This document shows, piece after piece, positions 57,332-64,000 of a stretch of DNA of 64,000 bases (its first letter is position 1; each line of letters opens with the position of its first letter). The translations under genes were made by a program, and so were the position numbers. The notes under the pieces are model-generated. The model was not told the DNA's origin. It saw nothing but the letters and a program-made list of their open reading frames with translations, and did not search any database. Source of the stretch: Chloroflexota bacterium (GTDB taxonomy: Bacteria > Chloroflexota > Anaerolineae > Anaerolineales > Villigracilaceae); NCBI GenBank assembly GCA_016234495.1, contig JACRBI010000044.1:1-64000 (forward strand), given 5' to 3'.

Positions 57332-59542
57332 ATGGATGCGCAACCTTACATTTCTGGATTTAGACCCGCAGACACTGGACCTCTCTCAAGATTTTTGCCC
57401 GCCCTTGAGGATGGGGTTATCTCTGCCTGGCTTTCGCATCTCAACTTGACTGGAAGCTGGCTGCTCGACCCATTCGGATTCTCCCCGCGGCTGGTGCTGG
57501 AGGCCGCGCGCAGCGGGTACCGTGTGCTGGTCACAGCGAACAACCCTGTCACGCGCTTCATGCTGGAAGTGTTCGCGCACCCGCCGGAACAATCGGAATT
57601 CACCGCCGCGCTTGCCGATCTGGGTGCGGTAAAAAAAGGGGAAGAAAGACTCGAAACTCATCTTCAGTCGTTGTATCTCACCACTTGCGAAAAATGTAAC
57701 CAGCAGATTTACGCCCAGGCTTTTGTGTGGCGCAAGGGCGCAGACGCGCCCCATGCCCGCATTTATGAGTGCAAGCATTGCGGCGACTTTGGCGAACGCG
57801 CTGTCACCGACGATGATGTGGAACGGGTAAAAAGAATCGCCGCGACAGACGGCTTGCACCGCTCGCGCGCATTTGAAAAGGTGGTCGCATTAAATGATGA
57901 AGACCGCATTTATGCAGAGGAAGCCATACAGCACTATTTGCCGCGCCCGCTGTATGTGCTCACTACCATTATTAACCGTCTCGATAATTTGACTCTTTCT
58001 CCTGAAAGAAAGCGCGCGCTGACCGCGCTCGTCCTGCTGACCTGTGACGCGGGCAACACGATCTGGGCGCACCCGGCCGAACGTCCGCGGCCAAAGCAAT
58101 TGAGCACGCCGAATCAATTCCGCGAGCAGAATGTGTGGATGATGCTCGAGCGCGGATTAAGCCTGTGGGAAGAAACAGGCGCACCCGTCACGGTTGAGGC
58201 GTGGCCTACGAAAATCCCTGAGAGCGGCGGCATCCTAATCTATGAGGGGCGCCTGAAAGACCTCGCGAACATCGTCAAAAAAGAAATTCCAATTGCGGCA
58301 GTCATCGGTTCTGTGCCGCGCCCCAATCAGGCGTTTTGGACATTCTCTGCCTTGTGGGCGGGCTGGTTGTGGGGCAGGGACGCGGTTGAGCCGTACAAGG
58401 TTGCGCTGCGCCGCCGCCGATATGATTGGGCATGGAATGCGACCGCCCTGCATTCGGCGTTCAGTCATTTGTATGAATTGCTTCCTGACGATGTTTTATT
58501 TTTTGGGCAATTGCCTGAGCCTGAACCTGCTTTTCTGACATCCGCTTTTACCGCCGCGAGCGCTGCTGGTTTTTTGCTGCAAAGCATTGCGCTGCGTACC
58601 GAGCACGACCCGGTGCAGGTTGTCTGGAAAAAAGCGCAAAAACGAACAACGCAAATTGCAGATGTAAATATTTTGCGAAATGCCATTCATGAAACCCTGA
58701 CAATGCGCGGCGAGCCCGCCAGTTATATGCACATCCACGCGGCGGGATTAATTGCGCTGGCGGAAATGAACGCGCTCAAACCGCCTGAACTTGAGTTTGA
58801 TGCGGCGCTGCGCAAGACTCATGCCTTGTTCGAGTCGGCATTGAAGGATAAAAGGTTTGAACATTATTCAGCGGGTGAGCATATTGAAACAGGTTTGTGG
58901 GGACTTCGCTCCGATCAACCAAATCAGAATGAGGCGCTCTCAGACCGCGTGGAAATGGCCATCGTCACATACCTGCAAAAGAATCAAAAGGCGATCTATC
59001 TTGAAATTGAAAATGATTTGTATTCGCGCTTCACAGGTTTGCTCACCCCGTCAAAAGGCTTGATCTATGCTGTTTTGAATTCGTACGCAGAAAAAGAATC
59101 AGGTTATTGGAAACTGCGCTCTGAAGACCTCGCATTCGCGCGGCGCGGGGAACTGAATGATATTTCAGCGTTGATCGGATCGTTCGGAGAAAAAATTGGC
59201 TACAAAATTCGCAGGGAGGACAAACTTTTATTATGGGAAGACGCGCAGCGCGGCAGCCCTGCGTACACGTTTTATGTGATGGCCTCCGCGTTGATCAGCC
59301 GCGCGCTGGATGGCGCCGCCCCCGAGACAATCCTTGTCATTCCCGGCGGGCGCGCTGCGCTCGTAGCTTACAAACAAAGCAGTGACCCTTCGCTTGCGCT
59401 GCGTTTGAAAAATGTACGGGTGGTGAAATATCGTTTGCTGCGCTCCATTTCCGAGGTCCCGATTTTGACGCGCGAGTTGTTCGATGCGCAGATCGCCAGC
59501 GACCCCGTCGAACAATCCAGCGGGCAGATGATGATGTTTTAG
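57332..59542 (+). CDS. DNA-methylase-like protein with degenerate catalytic motif
   Basis: 736 aa. The start resembles Zn-ribbon DNA methylases (DUF1156-like): LLDPFGFSPRLVLEAARSGY as motif I region, and a zinc site CEKCNQQI...CKHCGDFG. Where those enzymes have DPPY, this protein reads IGSVPRPNQAFWTFSALW, so methyl transfer is unlikely. A C-terminal region of about 250 residues is unmatched. May have become a DNA-binding or structural protein. Alone, no restriction or defence partner seen nearby. Confidence 0.65.
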   Translation: MDAQPYISGFRPADTGPLSRFLPALEDGVISAWLSHLNLTGSWLLDPFGFSPRLVLEAARSGYRVLVTANNPVTRFMLEVFAHPPEQSEFTAALADLGAVKKGEERLETHLQSLYLTTCEKCNQQIYAQAFVWRKGADAPHARIYECKHCGDFGERAVTDDDVERVKRIAATDGLHRSRAFEKVVALNDEDRIYAEEAIQHYLPRPLYVLTTIINRLDNLTLSPERKRALTALVLLTCDAGNTIWAHPAERPRPKQLSTPNQFREQNVWMMLERGLSLWEETGAPVTVEAWPTKIPESGGILIYEGRLKDLANIVKKEIPIAAVIGSVPRPNQAFWTFSALWAGWLWGRDAVEPYKVALRRRRYDWAWNATALHSAFSHLYELLPDDVLFFGQLPEPEPAFLTSAFTAASAAGFLLQSIALRTEHDPVQVVWKKAQKRTTQIADVNILRNAIHETLTMRGEPASYMHIHAAGLIALAEMNALKPPELEFDAALRKTHALFESALKDKRFEHYSAGEHIETGLWGLRSDQPNQNEALSDRVEMAIVTYLQKNQKAIYLEIENDLYSRFTGLLTPSKGLIYAVLNSYAEKESGYWKLRSEDLAFARRGELNDISALIGSFGEKIGYKIRREDKLLLWEDAQRGSPAYTFYVMASALISRALDGAAPETILVIPGGRAALVAYKQSSDPSLALRLKNVRVVKYRLLRSISEVPILTRELFDAQIASDPVEQSSGQMMMF

Positions 59543-59565
59543 CCGCGTTGTACACATGGAGTTTC

Positions 59566-60576
59566 ATGTTCAAAAAAATAATTTTTGTCAGTCTGATTCT
59601 TTTAACATCCTGCATTTCAATCAAAAGCGACTCAACGACGCCGACCCCGGAACAATCGGGGTTTATCACAGCCACCCTTCCGCCGACAAGACCCGCGTTT
59701 GTTCCAGCCACATTAACTCCATCACCTGCCGCGACGGTCCGCTCCACGCTTGCGGTCACGTCGCCTGCGAACTGCAAAGACAGCGCGGTGCTGCTGCGCG
59801 ATGTGACCATCCCCGACAATACTCAAATGAAGGCTGGCGAAAAATTCACCAAGACATGGGAATTTCAAAACACGGGCAAATGCCAGTGGAAGGAATACGC
59901 TCTGGCTTTTGATTCTGGCGACCAAATGAATGCTCCTCTTTCCGCGCCCGTGCCTGATACTGCTCCGAATGAGAAGGTCCAAGTCTCTGTAGAGTTGACC
60001 GCGCCCGCGGCTGACGGCGCATACACCGCTAACTTCACATTGAATGACTCGTCTGGGAACAGCCTTGCCATTGGAATTGAAAAAACATTTTGGGTAAAGA
60101 TATTGGTTGGAAATATTTCGCCGCAAGCGACAGGCGCGAGCACGCCTTTTGTGCCCGGCGGCGGGAACAGCAACTGCGCCTATACCCAGAATGGCGGATA
60201 TGTTCAAGAAGTGATTTCATTGATCAATCAGGCGCGCACCAAGGCAGGACTTCCTGCACTGTCTGTTAATTCGCAATTGACGGCCGCGGCGCAAGGTCAT
60301 AGCGCGGACATGGCCTGCAATAATTTTCTCGGGCATACCGGCTCCGATGGTTCATATATCAACGACAGACTCCTTCGCGCAGGCTTTACATCGTTCAGCT
60401 TCAGCGAGATCATTGCCATCGGCACGCCGCAAAATGCAATGAGTCAATGGCAGGCGGACGCTCCGCATTGGGATACTGTTCTTGATTTAGGAATGACTGA
60501 AATCGGTGTTGGGTATGCGTATTTTGCCAGCAGTGATTTCGGCGGATATATTACGGTGGATATGGGCGGGCAATAG
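59566..60576 (+). CDS. CAP-domain lipoprotein with Ig-like domain
   Basis: 336 aa from the ATG at 59566. Lipobox LTSC, Thr/Pro linker, an Ig-like NBR1-type domain (about 75-180: DNTQMKAGEKFTKTWEFQN, CQWKEYAL), then an SCP/CAP domain (VISLINQARTKAGLPALSVN, AAAQGHSADMACNNFLGHTG). CAP domains in bacteria are secreted and of varied function (lipid binding, protease-like). Located outside the membrane. Confidence 0.85.
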   Translation: MFKKIIFVSLILLTSCISIKSDSTTPTPEQSGFITATLPPTRPAFVPATLTPSPAATVRSTLAVTSPANCKDSAVLLRDVTIPDNTQMKAGEKFTKTWEFQNTGKCQWKEYALAFDSGDQMNAPLSAPVPDTAPNEKVQVSVELTAPAADGAYTANFTLNDSSGNSLAIGIEKTFWVKILVGNISPQATGASTPFVPGGGNSNCAYTQNGGYVQEVISLINQARTKAGLPALSVNSQLTAAAQGHSADMACNNFLGHTGSDGSYINDRLLRAGFTSFSFSEIIAIGTPQNAMSQWQADAPHWDTVLDLGMTEIGVGYAYFASSDFGGYITVDMGGQ

Positions 60577-60596
60577 AGGCGGATCGCGACCCGTCC

Positions 60597-61808
60597 CTAC
60601 AAAACCACATTTGGCATCTTTGGTTGATAATCAGGGAAGATTTCATTTGTGGCAGAGTTATTCAATCGCCTGGTCAAAATCTCAGAAAGCACATCGCGGT
60701 AATCGGTTGTGACAGCCAAGTCCCCCGGCCCAATCAGTTGACCTTCCGCCAGCCCCGGCCACTGCCCGTGGACCTTGCCTCCGTCCACATTGCTGCCGAG
60801 CACCATCATCATGCTGCCGTGGCCGTGGTCTGTGCCGAGGCTGCCATTTTCAGAAGCACGCCGCCCAAACTCGGACATGGTGACAGTGGTGAGTTGATTT
60901 TGATGGTCAGCCATATCGGCATGGAAGGCGGCGAGACCTTCGGCGAGGTCTTTCATAAGATTGGGCATGATGCCAGCGGATGAACCTTGCGCGAAGTGCG
61001 TGTCCCAGCCGCCAAGGTCAATGGCAGAGACTTCGAGTCCCACTTCCGCTTTGATGAGCATGGCGGTTTGTTTGAGGGCGAGGCCGAATTCAGAATCAGG
61101 GTAATTGGTAACACCTGCACTTGCGCCAGGTGCAAGTGTTGGTGATTGGTAATTTTGCACATCGAGTTTTTGGAGAGTGTCCATGATGGATAGAGTCTCT
61201 TGGCCCAAGGCGTCATTGGCATAGACGGTTTCAAGCGAAGCACGCATTTGCTGCAAGATGCGCTGATCACCGCCGAGGTGGAAGTCCGCGATGGAGCGCA
61301 GGGCGGAGACTGGCACGCTTCCGCTCAAACTGCGTTGCGGACGAGTTCCCATTCCCACGGCACGCAAGGGTGATGAGTTGCCTGTGTTCAATGTGGCGAG
61401 ATGACGTCCGATCCAACCTGAGGCGGGCGTGTTGATCGCGCTTGCGACGCCGCGCTCCATGAGTTCCATCGCTTTGAAGTGACTACGAGATTCGTCAGGT
61501 GCGCCACAGGCATGGATGATGGCAAGCTGTTCACTCTGCCATGCTTCGAGCAGCGGACTCATGTTTGGATGAAACCCAAAAAATCCATCCAGGTCAACTG
61601 TCCTTTCCTCTTTCTTCTTTTTTGAATCATCAGGCCGCGCAATTCCCAACGAAGGCCGCAATTGATAATACGCGTCTTCACCATGCGGCACGACCATGTT
61701 GAGCACATCCGCTGCGCCGCGGAGAAAGACAACGACAAGTGTGTCTCCGCGCGGGGCGGTGTTGACTGGGGCAAAGGATAAGCGGGGAAGCCAGGTTTGG
61801 GTAAACAT
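60597..61808 (-). CDS. DUF1501 family protein
   Basis: 403 aa. LVVVFLRGAADVLNMVVPHGED at the start, VTMSEFGRRASENGSLGTDHGHGSMMMVLG near the end, the sulfatase-like DUF1501 signature. Usual members have a Tat signal, missing here, so it could be exported with its partner DUF1800 protein encoded upstream. A coding hairpin (AACACCTGCACTTGC / GCAAGTGTT-type) lies at 61109-61143. Confidence 0.88.
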   Translation of the reverse strand: MFTQTWLPRLSFAPVNTAPRGDTLVVVFLRGAADVLNMVVPHGEDAYYQLRPSLGIARPDDSKKKKEERTVDLDGFFGFHPNMSPLLEAWQSEQLAIIHACGAPDESRSHFKAMELMERGVASAINTPASGWIGRHLATLNTGNSSPLRAVGMGTRPQRSLSGSVPVSALRSIADFHLGGDQRILQQMRASLETVYANDALGQETLSIMDTLQKLDVQNYQSPTLAPGASAGVTNYPDSEFGLALKQTAMLIKAEVGLEVSAIDLGGWDTHFAQGSSAGIMPNLMKDLAEGLAAFHADMADHQNQLTTVTMSEFGRRASENGSLGTDHGHGSMMMVLGSNVDGGKVHGQWPGLAEGQLIGPGDLAVTTDYRDVLSEILTRRLNNSATNEIFPDYQPKMPNVVL

Positions 61809-61827
61809 TTATAAACTCCTAAAAAAT

Positions 61828-61923
61828 ATATGTCGTTGCGAGGAGGGCTTTAGCCCGACGAAGCAACCTCATCCTTGAACTGGAGATTGCTTCGTCGCCA
61901 AGAACGCTCCTCGCAATGACATA
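61828..61923. repeat. 'GTCATTGCGAGG' palindromic element, copy 2
   Basis: ATGTCGTTGCGAGGAGGG...GAGATTGCTTCGTCGCC...CTCCTCGCAATGACAT, the same structure as 47968-48059, here filling the gap between the DUF1800 and DUF1501 genes. Confidence 0.82.
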
Positions 61924-61924
61924 A

Positions 61925-63433
61925 TCAACGCCATTGAAACGCAGGCGAAGCGATGATGCTCGCGGCGATGATTTGGCGAGTCTCTTCTTCGGTGGCGCCT
62001 GCTGCTCGGACGGAATCAATTATTTCGTTACGGGCGAAGCGTTCTAACGGGTTGCCCAATAATAAAGATGTAAGCGAATCCACATCGTCTTGCAAAATGC
62101 CAGTCGAAGAGACATCCAATAAATTTTGCAAATTATGTTTCGTGTCGTTGAGTTCATTGCGAATCAGCGCGAAGGCAAATTGCCAGCGCGGCATAAGGTT
62201 GCCCTGCCAGGCCTCACTGTAGTCGGGGTAGCCATCGGGCGTGGGCCAGTTGAAATAAAGCTGCCCCATGCGGACGAGATAATCATGCAGCGCGATGCCA
62301 TCGGTTTCAACGTTGAGCATACGCAGCGCAGACAAAAGAAAATTGACGGGGCGTTTGTATTTGGGTTCTGCAAACCCTAAAGGTTTTTGAAAACCTTTAG
62401 GGTTTAATCCTTCAAACAGGATGACTCGCAAAACAGATTTGATATCGCCATTGGTGCTGAGAAAAGTTTGCGCGGCTTTTTCGATAAGCGCCTGCGGCGG
62501 GTTATCGGCGATGAAGCGACGCGCAAGTTTTGTGCAGATAAATTTCGCGGTGGATGGATGCTTGACCAGCATCTCGATGACTTGCTCCGCCTCTTTAATA
62601 CCCGACGGTTGGATCGAAAGACCCAAAACATTTTTCTCACCTGTGTCATGCAGGTCTTCCTTGAAGACGAAATCGCCAAGCCAGAAATGTTCTTTCACAT
62701 TCCAACCCGTGAGACAACGCGCAAGTTCCATCACATCTTTTTGAGAGTAACCGCCATCCACGCCGAGAGTATGGAGTTCCATCAACTCACGCGCATAATT
62801 TTCGTTGGGATGACTTTTCTCGTTGGCCTGATTATCGAGATAGATCATCATCGCTGGTGAATGTGCAGACGCCCATACAAGGTCACGGAAATTACCGAGC
62901 GCATGTTTGCGAATCACTTCGCGGTCGTCCACGGTTTTGAGGAAGAATTCTTTTTCCTTATCCATGAAGATGTTGAAGTGGTCGCTCCAGAATTCGACCA
63001 TCACTTCATAGAGTTGACGCTTGCTATAAAGCTGTCGCAGGAGAGTGGCTTGACGCAATTCGTTCGGGACTTTCTCACGGTCGTAGCCGTCGAATAGTTG
63101 GTTGCTGATTCCTTCGAGTTCGTTGGCTTGCATGTTGAGAGTTTTGAAGGTTGAAAGTTGAAGGTCGCAGGTTAGGTCATTAATGGATTCGTAGTTGAGT
63201 TGTTCTTCGATGTAGGCTTGCAAACCGATCTCTGCGAAGCGGGCGCGTTCCTCAACCCTTGCGCCGAAGGTGATGCGGTTCAGCGCGAGGAAGTCACTTG
63301 CGGAAAGCGCAGTCCACGGGACGGTGGGAAGGTCGCCAGTCATCTTTCTATACAAAGGAGCGCAGGAAGACAATGCGGCACTGGCGGTAATAAGCGAGGC
63401 AAGTTTGAGGAAGTCGCGGCGGGAGAGAGTCAT
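61925..63433 (-). CDS. DUF1800 family protein, Tat-exported
   Basis: 502 aa from the ATG at 63433. Tat signal with TLSRRDFLKLAS and a lipobox-like SSCAP. Contains ALNRITFGAR, WSDHFNIFMDKE, NENYARELMELHTLGVDGGYSQKDV, all typical of DUF1800. Usually paired with DUF1501, as here. Residues GLNPKGFQKPLGFAEP are encoded by a perfect palindrome (62372-62405), an apparent insertion in the coding sequence that keeps the frame. Confidence 0.9.
   Translation of the reverse strand: MTLSRRDFLKLASLITASAALSSCAPLYRKMTGDLPTVPWTALSASDFLALNRITFGARVEERARFAEIGLQAYIEEQLNYESINDLTCDLQLSTFKTLNMQANELEGISNQLFDGYDREKVPNELRQATLLRQLYSKRQLYEVMVEFWSDHFNIFMDKEKEFFLKTVDDREVIRKHALGNFRDLVWASAHSPAMMIYLDNQANEKSHPNENYARELMELHTLGVDGGYSQKDVMELARCLTGWNVKEHFWLGDFVFKEDLHDTGEKNVLGLSIQPSGIKEAEQVIEMLVKHPSTAKFICTKLARRFIADNPPQALIEKAAQTFLSTNGDIKSVLRVILFEGLNPKGFQKPLGFAEPKYKRPVNFLLSALRMLNVETDGIALHDYLVRMGQLYFNWPTPDGYPDYSEAWQGNLMPRWQFAFALIRNELNDTKHNLQNLLDVSSTGILQDDVDSLTSLLLGNPLERFARNEIIDSVRAAGATEEETRQIIAASIIASPAFQWR
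62372..62405. repeat. Perfect palindrome inside the DUF1800 gene
   Basis: AAACCCTAAAGGTTTT and its exact inverse with a 2-nt centre. It has the look of a terminator-type element but sits in frame in coding sequence. Confidence 0.88.
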
Positions 63434-63449
63434 GGCAAATTCTTTTTTG

Positions 63450-63525
63450 AACCGCAAAGAGCGCAAAGGTCGCTAAGAAAATCTGTTTAAATTCTTTGGG
63501 TTCTTCGCGTGCTTGGCGGTAATTA
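63450..63525. repeat. 'ACCGCAAAGAGCGCAAAGG' palindromic element
   Basis: ACCGCAAAGAGCGCAAAGG on the left and GGGTTCTTCGCGTGCTTGGCGGT on the right form a loose inverted repeat. Related words at 10285 and 30286. Fills the gap between two minus-strand genes. Confidence 0.65.
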
Positions 63526-64000
63526 AGCTTGTGTTGGAATGGTTGCTGCCACGGGCTGTGGTTTTTCTCTGGGATTCCAGTTGAGCAACGCAAATCCAGT
63601 TGCGCCGAAAGCGATGATGAGCATGGGAATCCAGACGAAGAGCCAACCGATGAGTGGGAAGAAGGCGGCGAGTTCGAGGATGACCGAGCCGCGGACGAAT
63701 CCGCTCAATGGAGAGACAGCGGTGTGTTTGGAGAGTCTTGCTCCGAGGTGAGCAGCGATGCCCGCTGAGCCAATGGATGAAATGGCAAGTGATGCGCCAA
63801 GCAAAATCCAGCCGATGAATTTTGCGGGACCAAAGGGCAAAGCAAGCAGGATGACGATTGGAATGGTGACAGCAACGACAATGACAAGTCCCATCCAAAA
63901 GGTTTGCATGGGTGTCTTTTCAACGCGGGCATGTGCGCGTGAAATCAGCGCGGGGAATAACAGCCATAACGCAGTCAGCATGGCAGGGAACGCGATGCCG
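63523..64000 (-). CDS. Membrane protein, cut by window edge
   Basis: At least 159 codons; the frame stays open to the last base, and the residues before Met at 63981 (GIAFPA) continue the helix, so the true start is outside the window. About four TM helices, with basic loops (ARVEKTP) and an end reading NPREKPQPVAATIPTQA. Family not recognised. Confidence 0.7.
   Translation of the reverse strand, partial: GIAFPAMLTALWLLFPALISRAHARVEKTPMQTFWMGLVIVVAVTIPIVILLALPFGPAKFIGWILLGASLAISSIGSAGIAAHLGARLSKHTAVSPLSGFVRGSVILELAAFFPLIGWLFVWIPMLIIAFGATGFALLNWNPREKPQPVAATIPTQA

Overview
The window is most likely a chromosomal contig from an Anaerolineae-type Chloroflexota bacterium. This is inferred from gene content and style, not from a marker phylogeny. 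Supporting points are a T-box-controlled thrS, GAF/FHA/receiver signalling proteins, Flp pilins with a CpaE/TadZ-like protein, many Thr/Pro-rich lipoproteins, a full PxpABC set, a translin-family gene, and several TATAAT boxes placed 6-9 nt before a start codon (leaderless mRNAs). Small palindromic elements are scattered between genes. The backbone is moderately GC-rich. Two stretches, about 32.0-34.2 kb and 34.2-43.2 kb, are clearly more AT-rich.

Layout. 0.3-4.1 kb: FHA protein, then a tight minus-strand operon (CpaE-like, Sir2, histidine kinase). 4.3-7.3 kb: tmRNA and three paralogous lipoproteins. 7.4-10.7 kb: dnaK, surE, an 89-bp tandem array built from a tRNA 3' end, and tRNA-Arg. 10.8-13.7 kb: sortase and a MauE-like/cysteine-rich Tat protein/lipoprotein trio with a frame break. 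13.8-17.7 kb: tRNA-Val, a TIGR02265-like sensor, T-box plus thrS, and a PadR pair. 18-23 kb: ferric-reductase-like membrane protein, ApbE, Gly-rich and Ser/Gly-rich exported proteins, C39-like peptidase. 23-32 kb: SbcD-like nuclease, two MFS carriers, two Flp pilins, hutI, arginase, inositol-phosphatase. 32.3-34.1 kb: AT-rich three-gene accessory cluster.

34,203-43,210 is an integrated inovirus-like (filamentous phage) provirus of about 9 kb in the 3' end of tRNA-Met. It is bounded by a 35-bp att repeat. It carries a divergently transcribed XRE repressor with palindromic operators, a probable ssDNA-binding protein, two almost identical 49-aa coat proteins, small membrane virion proteins, a pIII-like adhesin, a Zot/pI ATPase followed by a TM plus 3D-like domain protein in the +1 frame, an orphan C5 methyltransferase, an HUH replication initiator with a candidate origin, and a tyrosine integrase. 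This is the most notable system in the window.

43-64 kb: tRNA-Met and tRNA-Gly, RlmD-type methyltransferase with pxpBCA (5-oxoproline use), a CASTOR/POLLUX-like channel, a sulfite-oxidase-fold enzyme, cytochrome b561, an ssb/DUF3467/translin operon, two signalling proteins with degenerate receivers, a degenerate DNA-methylase-like protein, a CAP-domain lipoprotein, a DUF1501/DUF1800 pair, and a membrane protein cut by the right edge.
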